This document shows, one piece after another, positions 1-9,704 of a stretch of 64,000 nt of DNA. The stretch is from Tritrichomonas musculus (lineage: Eukaryota > Parabasalia > Tritrichomonadida > Tritrichomonadidae). The translations under genes were made by a program, and so were the position numbers. How positions within the stretch are numbered: the stretch's first letter is position 1; every line of letters starts with the position of its first letter. Location of the stretch: positions 62,001-126,000 of the forward strand of contig JAPFFF010000037.1 in NCBI GenBank assembly GCA_039105265.1, written 5' to 3'. The notes below the pieces were generated by a model. The model did not search any database and was not told where the DNA came from. It saw only the letters and a program-made list of their open reading frames with translations.

Positions 1-2
1 AT

Positions 3-3000
3 TCAGGTATTGATAGTTCTCAATTTGATCTTTTTTTAATTTGTAATATTTTAACCAATTTGAATTCCACTTTGAATTTTAGTGATAAATCGAAGCACAA
101 CCAATTCCCTTTTGAATTAATTTCTCAAAGATTAGTCTATGAATTGGATTCAATTTTGATTCCACAATATTTTAGCAAATACAATTTTTTACCAATATCA
201 GATGTTGAATTGTTCTGGGATTTAAGTGCTCATTCTCCTTTATTTTATAAGTTGATACAACCAAATTGCGATGAAATCAAAGAAATTCTTATTTCTAGTA
301 ATGAATTTTCAATTGGTTTAAGTTTTTGTCTATTTACAATTTTTGAAAAGAGGAAAGATATTAAATATTTGATCAAAGCAGCAATTATTGCTTATTCGTT
401 AAATGATTCTTTGGCTACATGTCCTACTACAAATGAACCAGACTCTGATGATATAAAAGATGATTTTTTACTTAAGCTAATTCAAAAAATTAAATCTTCT
501 TTTAACAATATATTAAAAGATGCCAATTTCTTTGAATATTTGATCAACATAATTGAAAATTCAGATGATAATTATATTGATCAATTTACTCAATTTCTGA
601 GTGAAGTTGAATTTACAACTAACATTGATCAAAAAGCTGACTTTTCTAAGATTTTTACTGCTAATGACCTTTCTATGCTTGATAGTTTTAGTGATGATAA
701 AGCAGCTATACTTATCACTCTTCTTATGATCACAAATAATGATAAAATAGATGAATATGTTAACAATTCGGTTATTGAAAAACTTTTTGATTCTTATTCA
801 GTTTTTGCAAAAACAGTTATCTCAAAATTCATATCAACAAAAAAAACTAAAAATTATTCAATTGATATTGACGAACAAATTCAGGCTGCTTTCTTTGAAA
901 GTTCTCAATTAGGAAATTATGGTATTTGTAAAAGTTTAATCAATTTGGCTAATATTACATTAGATAACGATTTTATTTATTATTCGGTTCCAGAAATAAT
1001 AGAAATGATATTTAAGGTAAAAATTCCAATTCAAGATACCATATGGAATTTTCTCTCACTGCTTCAAAGCTGTCAAACATATCAACAATACGAAACATCA
1101 TTTCTTTGCTTGCTTGACAGAGAACCGCAGTCAGAAGATTTATCACCAGTTTTATTCAATATTATAATTTCTGAGCAACTTCCTTCATGCTTGAGAAACG
1201 ATAATATTATTCATAATCTTATGAAAAGAATAGCTGAAAACCCAATAAAATTTTTAAATTATATTTCTAGTATGAACCGAATTGAACATACAGAATTTCA
1301 TCCTCAAACAGATAATTTATTTCTACATGTTTTGGCACAATTTAATGATTTTATTTTTGATCTCATAAATTATAAATTCAATTCAAATATTGCAGAACAA
1401 AAAGAACAACAACTTTATTGCCAACAACTTGCTTATTTATTGGCAAATTTAAGATTTACTTCAATATCAAAAATTCCAAGCAAAGAATTTTCAATTTCAC
1501 AATTGGAAGATCTTTATTGCTACATTCCATATTCTTTATTGAAACATTTTAGAATTACATATGTTAAAAATAATAAGATGATTGAAAGTACTTTCATTCC
1601 ATTGAATGCAGAAAAATCAATATCTTATTCATTATCAAAAATTATGGTAAAAAATATAATTATAAATTATCCAAAGGTTTTGTTTATTCAAATTGATCAA
1701 CTTTCAGATAAAACGTCAGAAATAAATATTGATGATATTCTGGACATATCTAATTATTCAACAAAAGATATAAGATTCATTTATAAGCTAAGTTCAGTTG
1801 TTTCTGAAAAGAATAATGTATATATCTATGATCCAAATCATTTAAACAATAAATTAAAGAAAGAACCTGGCTATATTTGCTATACACCAAATAAATCATA
1901 TTTCACAAATAACATTTTAGAACCAATTAAATTCGTAGTTTATCAACAAGAAAGCCAAAATGATGATTTTTGTTTATGGAATTCTTTAATTAGCAATTCA
2001 AAATCACAAAAAATAAAAATATCAGGAAATAGATATTTAACATCAGTTGTTTATGATATGGGCTGCGCCTTTATGGAAGTGCTAAATAATCCTCACATTG
2101 ATTGGAGATCTTTTCAAAAAAACTGTCCGAATTTTATTGATATTGCAATTTCATTAATTCAACGATTGCATATAAGACCACTCTTTGATACATTTTGCGA
2201 TGACACCGAATTTTCTGAGTACTTATTCACAAAAAGATTCAATATATTATATGATCCTGCTTTTACAGGAACATTTTCAAATGAAATCATTAGAGCATCA
2301 AACGTATTTCCAAATAGAGGATTATTAATATGCATTTTATGCGATGATGTAATGAATTTCAATACAAATATTTATTTCAAGATTCTTGATAATGTTACCT
2401 TTGATATTGATTGCCAAATATATGCTATTTCGCAAATGTCTTCAATGTATAAAGAATTATATTTTACATTATACTTTAAGAAATTCATCAAATCACCAGA
2501 ATTGACAAAAGAAAAACTTCAAGATTTATTGGATTCAAATAAAGAACTTTTGACCTCAATCTTTTTCATTTCTGATTTATCATTAATTGATTTGCTAGGT
2601 GAATCAGTGTCGGTTGACATCTTAAGAGAAGGTGTTGAATATGCACAGCCATCTTTTTTGAGTGAAGTATTGAAAAGATCTCCTGATGATTCAGAATTGC
2701 CAGAAAAAATTCGACTTTTATCACAAAAGTTATGCAATAATTCACAATATCAATCATTAGTTCTTCAAAAGATTCAAGATCAAAAAGAGAATGAAAAACT
2801 ATTAACAATTAATTCCATAACCAACCTTCTTCATTCCACAAATCTAGATTTTATAAATGTAATCATTAAACAAATGTTTGCTCAATATCCTCCAGAAACG
2901 GCAATGAAATATCATATTCCAGAAACCATAGTTAATCTTCTTAGTATAACAAAAAGATTTGAAGATTATTATCCTATTGTTGACTTTTATAGAAAATCTT

Positions 3001-4541
3001 TTTTTGGTAATCAAGAAATCACTTCATTATTTGTTAATTTCCTCTTTTCCCAAAGACCTTCTAGTATTAAAGATTATGATAAAATGGCTGATTTAACTTT
3101 AAGACTTCCACAAATTCATATTGCACAATTTATTGAAGCTATGAAAATAAACTTGCCTATGAATCAAAGAGGAATTTATCAAGTAATGGTGAATTATTCT
3201 TCCAGTGATGTTGAAAAAATTTATGAATTATTCTTCAAAATATGTGGAAAGTGTCGTTTTCTTAAATTATTTTATAGATACCGTATTCAATTTGATATAT
3301 TATTACAAGCATGCTACTCATTACTGGCAAACAAGGATGATTTAATTAAATTATTTGAACCACTAATTTTTGAAAATATGGACACTTCCTATATTGTTTT
3401 TCTTTTATCTTTCATGCAACCATATCCTAAATTATTTGCATTTTATTATGAAAAATTAATTTCATATAAATGTGTGAAAGAAACCTACGCATTTACATTT
3501 TTTGCTCACTATGTTAACAAATTGGTTATGGCTTATTATGATCGTAATGTTTTTTATACTAGTGATGATCATGTTGATTGTTTGATTACTGATATATTAA
3601 GAATTACAAATGACTTTATTGAAACAAATATAATGAGAACCGACTGGAATCCTAGAGTTGAACAGACTGTCAATTATACGGATTGCATACTTTCTTTTAC
3701 TGTTTCACTTGATACAATTAAAATTTTACAACATGATTCTCGACTTGAGCTATTTAGATTTTGGCGTAATATTGCATTTACAATCCCTGATTTTATTTTA
3801 AATTTGACTAGTGTAATCCAATGTGTTCCAATTAATCTTTATAATTTTCTACAAGATGAAACTGAACGCTTAGCTTTATCCATATTAACTTGTGAATTAT
3901 ATCGTGAATGCATGGGAGATAGGCAAATTGTTCCATATGAAAATTCTACTGGTTATCATATTGCTAATTCTTTCTTAAACAGTCAATTTTTAAGTATCTT
4001 ATCTTGCAAATACTTAAGTTATCAAATAATTGAACCTTATTTGCATCTATTAAAGGGATTGCTAATGCTTAATTCATTTAATCCATTGAAACAATTGATT
4101 GTTGCCACTTTATATGAAAATGTTTTCATATACAATTTGTTCACAAAACTTACAATTTCAAATAAAATATTAACTTTAGAAGATGACGGAAATGGAGGAA
4201 CGGTTGTAACAAATAATGAATTCATTGGATTAAAAGATTTCTTTTTGTTGCTTATAGACTCTACCCAAATTCCTACAAATCCTGGTTTTACCATTATTGA
4301 TCCAAGTAAAATAGTTTTTGCTATTAGAACGCTGAAAAAAGAAGATGAAATGTTTAATTATAGAGTTTTATTGTTCTATTTTACTATTCAGAAATTACCT
4401 GAAAAAAATAGGAAAGATATTGTACATCAAACTTATGATTTCATTTGTGATTTAGCTTCAGAATCAGATGATGAAAACAATGCAATTCATCATTTACTTG
4501 ATCTTTATCTTGAAAATTGCGAGGTTTATGAAGATGAATAA
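3..4541 (+). CDS. Very large helical protein with degenerate USP (C19) lobe, 5' end outside window
   Basis: The reading frame is open from base 3, so the first ATG lies to the left of the window and at least 1,512 residues are visible. Most of the protein is leucine/isoleucine-rich alpha-helical sequence without clear short repeats. Around DNA 1660-1960 a stretch resembles the C-terminal lobe of USP9X/USP34-type ubiquitin hydrolases: a 'PKVLFIQIDQ' strand (compare P-x-VLVIQLKRF), 'LDISNYS', 'FIYKLSSVV', then 'GYICYTPN' and 'IKFVVYQQE' (compare NAYILFYER). The catalytic HSG...GHY segment is not recognisable and no Cys box was found in the visible part, so it would be a pseudo-enzyme or scaffold. 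Long helical arms around a USP core are known for USP9X, USP24 and USP34. The stop TAA overlaps a TAAA motif. The gene converges on the methyltransferase gene. Assignment to the USP family is inference from weak motifs; a generic helical-repeat protein is the alternative. Confidence 0.5.
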   Translation, partial: SGIDSSQFDLFLICNILTNLNSTLNFSDKSKHNQFPFELISQRLVYELDSILIPQYFSKYNFLPISDVELFWDLSAHSPLFYKLIQPNCDEIKEILISSNEFSIGLSFCLFTIFEKRKDIKYLIKAAIIAYSLNDSLATCPTTNEPDSDDIKDDFLLKLIQKIKSSFNNILKDANFFEYLINIIENSDDNYIDQFTQFLSEVEFTTNIDQKADFSKIFTANDLSMLDSFSDDKAAILITLLMITNNDKIDEYVNNSVIEKLFDSYSVFAKTVISKFISTKKTKNYSIDIDEQIQAAFFESSQLGNYGICKSLINLANITLDNDFIYYSVPEIIEMIFKVKIPIQDTIWNFLSLLQSCQTYQQYETSFLCLLDREPQSEDLSPVLFNIIISEQLPSCLRNDNIIHNLMKRIAENPIKFLNYISSMNRIEHTEFHPQTDNLFLHVLAQFNDFIFDLINYKFNSNIAEQKEQQLYCQQLAYLLANLRFTSISKIPSKEFSISQLEDLYCYIPYSLLKHFRITYVKNNKMIESTFIPLNAEKSISYSLSKIMVKNIIINYPKVLFIQIDQLSDKTSEINIDDILDISNYSTKDIRFIYKLSSVVSEKNNVYIYDPNHLNNKLKKEPGYICYTPNKSYFTNNILEPIKFVVYQQESQNDDFCLWNSLISNSKSQKIKISGNRYLTSVVYDMGCAFMEVLNNPHIDWRSFQKNCPNFIDIAISLIQRLHIRPLFDTFCDDTEFSEYLFTKRFNILYDPAFTGTFSNEIIRASNVFPNRGLLICILCDDVMNFNTNIYFKILDNVTFDIDCQIYAISQMSSMYKELYFTLYFKKFIKSPELTKEKLQDLLDSNKELLTSIFFISDLSLIDLLGESVSVDILREGVEYAQPSFLSEVLKRSPDDSELPEKIRLLSQKLCNNSQYQSLVLQKIQDQKENEKLLTINSITNLLHSTNLDFINVIIKQMFAQYPPETAMKYHIPETIVNLLSITKRFEDYYPIVDFYRKSFFGNQEITSLFVNFLFSQRPSSIKDYDKMADLTLRLPQIHIAQFIEAMKINLPMNQRGIYQVMVNYSSSDVEKIYELFFKICGKCRFLKLFYRYRIQFDILLQACYSLLANKDDLIKLFEPLIFENMDTSYIVFLLSFMQPYPKLFAFYYEKLISYKCVKETYAFTFFAHYVNKLVMAYYDRNVFYTSDDHVDCLITDILRITNDFIETNIMRTDWNPRVEQTVNYTDCILSFTVSLDTIKILQHDSRLELFRFWRNIAFTIPDFILNLTSVIQCVPINLYNFLQDETERLALSILTCELYRECMGDRQIVPYENSTGYHIANSFLNSQFLSILSCKYLSYQIIEPYLHLLKGLLMLNSFNPLKQLIVATLYENVFIYNLFTKLTISNKILTLEDDGNGGTVVTNNEFIGLKDFFLLLIDSTQIPTNPGFTIIDPSKIVFAIRTLKKEDEMFNYRVLLFYFTIQKLPEKNRKDIVHQTYDFICDLASESDDENNAIHHLLDLYLENCEVYEDE

Positions 4542-4731
4542 ATAATTTGTTTGTCTTACTTTTTGGCATATTTGCTGAATGATATAACTTTAATTGCTAT
4601 ATTTTTTTTTTTTTTTTTGTTATTTTAATATCTAAGATTAAAAACAATTAGCACAAAAACACCTCTATTATTTCCTGCTTATTAACTACATTTAAACCAT
4701 TTATATAATTTGAATCTATTATGAATTTACT
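4542..4731. other. Short convergent intergenic spacer with T17 run
   Basis: This 190-bp gap separates the 3' ends of two converging genes. It holds a run of 17 T (4602-4618) and otherwise plain AT-rich sequence. Confidence 0.7.
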
Positions 4732-5403
4732 TCACTTGCTTTTTTCAAATATGTAAAGATACGTTTTAGAATTTTTATCAGTTCGATAAGCATAATGAAA
4801 ACTAAGAGGAGTATAGAGATACCAATTTAATTTCACTGATTTCAATAATCCAAGTCGATTTGATGGACTACCAAAAGTAATAGCAAAAAATTTGCCGCTA
4901 GGTTTTAAAACACGATAAACTTCTTTTAATAATTTTGAAATTTGCATTTTTGAATTTTCATTACAAAGAAGAGCATCAATTGTTCCTTTATCAAAGATTG
5001 ATTGAAATGTATTATCTTCGTATTTTAAATCAGTACAATCCATTACATCCCATATAAGTTGTGGAAATTTTTTGTATACTTCTTTCATTTGGCTAATGAC
5101 AGTAGGCGATATATCGATATTATAAATTTCTTCAAAACCATCAGAAAGCATTTCTGATGACATAGTAGAATTTCCACATCCAATTACGAGCGATTTTCCA
5201 CTTCTATCTAGGAATTGGCTTAGATGAGGTGACAAAGATTTCCATTGAAAATACCAATCAAAAGGCTGTTGTTCGTCTTTATAACGGTTTTCCCAGTATT
5301 GCTCATTGCCATAATCTGGTGCAGTATCATATTCGTCGCTGTCACTATACTCAAATTCGAATTGCGCTTTTGGCTCGTCTTTTTCCTTCTCCTTTTTCTC
5401 CAT
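4732..5403 (-). CDS. SAM-dependent methyltransferase, EEF1AKMT4/METTL13-like
   Basis: The 223-residue product is a class I SAM methyltransferase. After an acidic/lysine-rich N-terminus (residues 1-30) comes 'YWENRYKDEQQPFDWYF', the family's N-terminal YW-x2-RY...YDW signature. SAM motif I is 'LVIGCGNS', with 'IYNIDIS' as motif post-I, 'WDVMDCTDL' as motif II, 'FDKGTIDALL' (the KGT-D-LL motif typical of the EEF1AKMT4/METTL13 N-lobe group) and 'EVYRVLKPSGKFFAITF' as motif III. Human relatives methylate lysines of elongation factor eEF1A in the cytosol; that this protein does so is inference. Length matches the single-domain family. The start is the only ATG ahead of the conserved core. Stop is TGA, with a TAAA six bases later. 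It lies 163 bp downstream of, and on the same strand as, the chromodomain gene. Confidence 0.85.
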   Translation of the reverse strand: MEKKEKEKDEPKAQFEFEYSDSDEYDTAPDYGNEQYWENRYKDEQQPFDWYFQWKSLSPHLSQFLDRSGKSLVIGCGNSTMSSEMLSDGFEEIYNIDISPTVISQMKEVYKKFPQLIWDVMDCTDLKYEDNTFQSIFDKGTIDALLCNENSKMQISKLLKEVYRVLKPSGKFFAITFGSPSNRLGLLKSVKLNWYLYTPLSFHYAYRTDKNSKTYLYIFEKSK

Positions 5404-5566
5404 TGAAACTTTTGAAGTATTTCAGAACAAAAATAAACGTAACCAATTCAAATATAAAAAAAGACTTTATTTTCTTTTTATAACGATTTCACAGGGGCGA
5501 TACATAAAAAATAATACAAATTATAGTTTTTTTTCTCTTTATTAACATACAAAAAGTTAATTAAAT

Positions 5567-7045
5567 TTATATGTCATCAGGATTAACAGCTTCAATTGGA
5601 TCTTCTTGAAGAATTTTTTCTTGAGATTTAAGTTCATCAAGATATTCATTGCTTTGACCATCTTTTTGGCTGGATTCAGTTACAATATTAGAATCAACTT
5701 TAATAAATCTAGCTACCCTGTTACTTTTCACATTTTTCTTCTTTTTAATCTCATTATTTGCATTATCAGTTTGCTCTTGGCTAGCTTTATCTTCTTCTTC
5801 CTCATCCTCTTCTTCAGCAAATTCAGATGCAATGCTTGATTCAGAAACTGACATTGGCTTTGCGCTAATATTTTGCGATGAATCATTTGATTCTGGAGAT
5901 TTTGGCTTTGGCGATCTTAGAGGAATGACAACTCTTTCTTTTTCTGGAAAAACATGCTCTCTCTCAAGAAAATTAAGAAGTTGTTGCTTTAATCTTGGAC
6001 ATCGGGCTTGAAGTGCTGAAATACAAGCAACTTCATCGTTCTGGTATAGAACATTATAAAATATCTTACCATTTAATGAAAATCCAGAGATAAACTCAAT
6101 AACTCGACGTTGTGTGCGCTGTTTAGGACCGTTAATTTTAAAATCATTAATCAAATTATAATATCTGAGGAGGTTTGACTCATCTTCCCATGTGTTTTCA
6201 TCGTCAGGAAATCCATACCATTGAACTAGATATTGCTTTTTCCCTTTATATTCGCGTTCATCAGCGATACCTTCAACAACAAATTCTTCATCTTGGCGGT
6301 GCCCAGTCTCTTGCTGATTTGGGGTATAAATTTGTTGAACTTGTGGTTCTTTTAAAGATGGGTTAAGTTCCGTATTTATATTTTGGCATGAAATTTTACT
6401 CGATCCTGTAATAATTGGAACTTGCAACTGGCTATTTTGTATTTTTTGCTGATTTTGAACTGGCATTTTATTTGAAATTAATACAGAATTTGGCTGACCA
6501 CCTTGCTGAATTTGAATCCTATTAAGAAGGACATTGATTGCCTGTGAAGATTGCTGCTGAGCGAGGCTATTTTGTTGCGAAATGGACATTTGATTAATAT
6601 TATTTGCTTGACTAATTTGCTGCTGCAATGGATGAATCTGCGATTGCTGCTGAATTTGTTTTTGCTGTTGTAATTGCTGCTGCTGCTGCTGTAATTGTTT
6701 GAGCTGTTGCAGTAATTGAGGAGATTTTTGTATTTGCTGTTGCATTATTTTCTGTTGGTATTGCATTAGCTGTTGATGTTGTAGCTTGCTTTGTAATTGC
6801 TGCATTATTTGCTGTTGTTGGATTGACTGCTGCTGCTGGATTGTTTGCTGACGAACTGGCTGCTGCTGAACTACTACAGGAGTTTGGAGCTGCGCTGTTT
6901 TTTGAACTGTTGTTTCGTTACCTGTTTTAATTAAATGAGGCGAAACACTTATTTGAATATTAGGAAGCGGCTGCAACTTTTGCGGGGTATGAGGAGTGCT
7001 TTGAGATATATTATTTGAGATTATCTGTGGATTTTGTTGATACAT
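5567..7045 (-). CDS. PolyQ-rich chromodomain protein, HP1-like with shadow-like domain
   Basis: The 492-residue protein has three parts. Residues 1-205 are low-complexity and glutamine-rich with several Q runs, typical of intrinsically disordered transcription regulators. Residues 253-302 are a chromodomain: 'EFVVEGI...YLVQWYGFPDDENTWE'. The three aromatic-cage positions of HP1 (Tyr, Trp, Tyr) are here Phe, Trp, Phe, so binding of a methyl-lysine is plausible. Residues about 312-368 follow the pattern of a second beta-rich module resembling a chromo shadow domain ('RRVIEFISGFSLNGKIFYNVLY' region). The tail (370-492) is acidic, Ser/Pro-rich and contains a basic KKKK stretch. It probably acts in the nucleus on chromatin, recruiting partners through the Q-rich segment. 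The TAA stop overlaps TAAA. The histone mark recognised cannot be read from sequence. Confidence 0.8.
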   Translation of the reverse strand: MYQQNPQIISNNISQSTPHTPQKLQPLPNIQISVSPHLIKTGNETTVQKTAQLQTPVVVQQQPVRQQTIQQQQSIQQQQIMQQLQSKLQHQQLMQYQQKIMQQQIQKSPQLLQQLKQLQQQQQQLQQQKQIQQQSQIHPLQQQISQANNINQMSISQQNSLAQQQSSQAINVLLNRIQIQQGGQPNSVLISNKMPVQNQQKIQNSQLQVPIITGSSKISCQNINTELNPSLKEPQVQQIYTPNQQETGHRQDEEFVVEGIADEREYKGKKQYLVQWYGFPDDENTWEDESNLLRYYNLINDFKINGPKQRTQRRVIEFISGFSLNGKIFYNVLYQNDEVACISALQARCPRLKQQLLNFLEREHVFPEKERVVIPLRSPKPKSPESNDSSQNISAKPMSVSESSIASEFAEEEDEEEEDKASQEQTDNANNEIKKKKNVKSNRVARFIKVDSNIVTESSQKDGQSNEYLDELKSQEKILQEDPIEAVNPDDI

Positions 7046-7601
7046 TTTATATTTCCATTCCGATTTTCAATTCAAAAATAAACGACTGCAATTTTTATTT
7101 CAAAATTTGAAATCGTGAAATTGAAAAGATGATTGATTCTGAATGATAGATGCAACAGTTGACAGACTATTGATTTATTGGAATATTATTATAAAAGACC
7201 AGAATTGCTCAGATCAACAATGATGAAATAATAGATTATAAAAGCACCAACTTGATAATAATCTGAAATGTTTCTTCATAAATTTGATTCTAAAACTTTA
7301 ATTAAAGTCTTTAATGAAATACTTATGCGATTCAGTTTTGAAAAAAAAAAAAAAAAAAAAAAAAAATTATTCAAATACAGCTCATTGTTATCAAAGAGTT
7401 TTTGAACAAAATTAGAATCACTGCAATCAACATTATAAATAGCTGAATAAAATAATCATAATTAAATTATATTGATTATTTAATATTTACAAATAAAATT
7501 CAAATTCTAAAGAAATCCTAAAGTTCATTTAAAAACAAGATTCAATATCTGCAACTGCAAGAATGATTGAGTAAAATCCAGAATATAAAAAGAAAAGTTG
7601 T
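7046..7601. other. Intergenic region between two minus-strand genes
   Basis: This 556-bp AT-rich spacer carries the presumed promoter of the chromodomain gene and the 3' end of the LRR gene. Apart from a 26-base A run (7341-7366) I see no ORF, RNA gene or clear inverted repeat. Confidence 0.6.
7341..7366. repeat. Poly(A) homopolymer, 26 bases
   Basis: Uninterrupted run of 26 A in the + strand, inside intergenic DNA. It may be a mononucleotide microsatellite; its length is unreliable in most assemblies. Confidence 0.9.
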
Positions 7602-9704
7602 TCAACATTTCAAAATCTTAAATTGATTTGTTGCGAAATCATTTTCGGCTTCGTTATATGTGAAAAGAGCACATTTTCTAAAAACCTCAGAACTAGTTGT
7701 AATCCTGACATTTTTACTAATTTGACTCATAACCAAGGCATCTCTTTTACCAGCTGTAGAAATAGGACTCTTTTCTTCTATATTTTTCATGACGTTTTTA
7801 TCTTCTTCTGGAAGTTTTGAAACGGAAATTCCAAGTTTCTTGAAATCTTCAGTTGGATAGTCACAAGAAAGGATTGTTTTATGAGATTCAATTATTCTCC
7901 ATAATGCAATAAGAGGATCAAGCTCATTTGACTCAAAACCGTCAGCTTCTATTTCAACAAGATTAGAACATTGTGAAACTAATTCTGATAAGGCAGCCAA
8001 ACCGCTTACACCAGACTTGGTACCTGAAAATGTAAGCGTTCTAATGTAATTTGGATTTTGAACACTGAGAGCAATAAGAAATTGCGAAAAAGTGTCGCTA
8101 TCAAAACAGGAGCATCCAGATAAGTGAAGACCGGGCAATGATATTGCTGTTACAAGTAACATGACGTTTTTCAAAAAGCCAACTTGGTCTTCACATTCAA
8201 CTTGATTTAATGATAAAAGTCTCATCCTTTTTTGCGTGAATAAAAACGCAAATAGAAATCGTGATGATTCATCTGGAAACTTGTTACCACTGTAATCAAA
8301 TTCAACGATATTTGAATAACAATTGTCAAAATCCATATGTCCAATTTGTTGGAACGTTGAAGGTTGAGAAAGAGAAACTGATAAGGATTCAAAAATTATT
8401 GGGGTTTCCATTTCATAGTTTGTGATTGATGTTAAAATGGACACAAAGGCTTCATCAGTAAATGCTGAGAAAGAAATATCGAGATGAAGTAATGTGGACG
8501 GATATCTAAGGGATGCATCAGGTTTAAATGGACGTCTGAAGTTCATACAATTTATGTGGATTACTTGAATAGGCGAGTTTGATCGACATATTGCATATAA
8601 AAATCGCATTGCATCACCAACCATATTTCGAATCGATACAACATGCAAATTCGCGAATGAATTGATCATTTTTGTAAAATCATGAAAATGAAGGTCTGGA
8701 ATTTCAGATCTTGAGAGCTCAAAGGATTTTAAGGTATTCTTCATTGCATCATTTTTTTCTGCAAACTCGGTTAGTTTTGCGAATTCTTCACTTGTAATTG
8801 TAATATTTTGAAGAACAAGCGATTTAATTTGTGGAACATTTCTCACTTTTTCAAAAAAGCTTAAAATAAGAGGTGCAATTACACGTAAAAAATGAAATTG
8901 CTTTACAGATGAGTTTTGAGCTGTCACATCAGGAAAAGTCGGAACTTTATCAGGTTTTTGATAATCAGTAAATGCAAGTCGGTTAATTGTTACTGCGTTT
9001 GAAATAAAACCTTCAAAAAAATCAGGGAACTTTGATGGCGAAAAATTTTGTAAAACAAGCGTTTTTAATTCTGATTCCCAAGCAATCGCATGGCCAAATG
9101 CATACGAATACCTTCCAGGATGAAGCGATGGACCTACAATCATCATTGATGATAAACTTGATTTTTCTTCCCATTTATTAAAGTAGTCATTAGGAAGCAT
9201 TTGCTGACTTTTTATTCCATAGAAATGAACTAAAAAAATTACACGCCATTTTAATGCAAATTTTGGTCTCTGAGGAAACGTAACATCTGGCATAGCATCT
9301 CCAACAACATTAAATGTCTGAATATCGGATATTCCGTATAAAGCAGTTTGTAAAACAAACATTATTGCATATGCTATTTGACTAACATCTTCAGAACACA
9401 AATACATGTCACGCCCTTCTTCGAATAAAAATGCAATTTCTTTACTCGCTATATTATATTTTACAGTTGTAACTTCAAGAAGATTAAAAGTGCGGAAAGT
9501 TTGTAGACCAGTTAAAATATTCTTACGAAAAATATAGTTTGCCCCTTGGGTAATCATTAGAAATCCTTTTTGGTAGTTATCTTTTTCTTCAATTTTAAAG
9601 TCTACTGGAATTGCAACTAACGGGTCTTCAAAATCGTAAACTGCCAATTCTTCCATGAGGCTTTCTATTTTATCTTCTACTTTGATATAATCAGGAACTT
9701 GCAT
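7602..9704 (-). CDS. PH-like plus leucine-rich-repeat protein, CARMIL-like
   Basis: The 700-residue protein starts at an ATG. Residues about 30-125 form a compact beta-rich region ending in a helix ('KGFLMITQGANYIF...IAYAIMFVLQTAL'), as in the non-canonical PH domain of CARMIL proteins. Residues about 225-620 contain irregular leucine-rich repeats of the ribonuclease-inhibitor type ('LKSFELSRSEIPDL', 'LLHLDISFSAFTDEAFVSIL', 'IVEFDYSGNKFPDE', 'LPGLHLSGCSCFDS'). In CARMIL the PH domain contacts membrane and the LRR solenoid works with a capping-protein-binding region in actin assembly. No clear CARMIL capping-protein motif or proline-rich tail is seen in the short C-terminus, so a role in regulating capping protein is not supported; a membrane-associated LRR scaffold is the safe reading. 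It is divergent from the PP2C fusion gene. Confidence 0.7.
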   Translation of the reverse strand: MQVPDYIKVEDKIESLMEELAVYDFEDPLVAIPVDFKIEEKDNYQKGFLMITQGANYIFRKNILTGLQTFRTFNLLEVTTVKYNIASKEIAFLFEEGRDMYLCSEDVSQIAYAIMFVLQTALYGISDIQTFNVVGDAMPDVTFPQRPKFALKWRVIFLVHFYGIKSQQMLPNDYFNKWEEKSSLSSMMIVGPSLHPGRYSYAFGHAIAWESELKTLVLQNFSPSKFPDFFEGFISNAVTINRLAFTDYQKPDKVPTFPDVTAQNSSVKQFHFLRVIAPLILSFFEKVRNVPQIKSLVLQNITITSEEFAKLTEFAEKNDAMKNTLKSFELSRSEIPDLHFHDFTKMINSFANLHVVSIRNMVGDAMRFLYAICRSNSPIQVIHINCMNFRRPFKPDASLRYPSTLLHLDISFSAFTDEAFVSILTSITNYEMETPIIFESLSVSLSQPSTFQQIGHMDFDNCYSNIVEFDYSGNKFPDESSRFLFAFLFTQKRMRLLSLNQVECEDQVGFLKNVMLLVTAISLPGLHLSGCSCFDSDTFSQFLIALSVQNPNYIRTLTFSGTKSGVSGLAALSELVSQCSNLVEIEADGFESNELDPLIALWRIIESHKTILSCDYPTEDFKKLGISVSKLPEEDKNVMKNIEEKSPISTAGKRDALVMSQISKNVRITTSSEVFRKCALFTYNEAENDFATNQFKILKC

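Noticed and set aside
60-4541. Gene start at position 60
   Set aside because: Position 60 is a TTG and the frame stays open to base 3, so the true start is outside the window.
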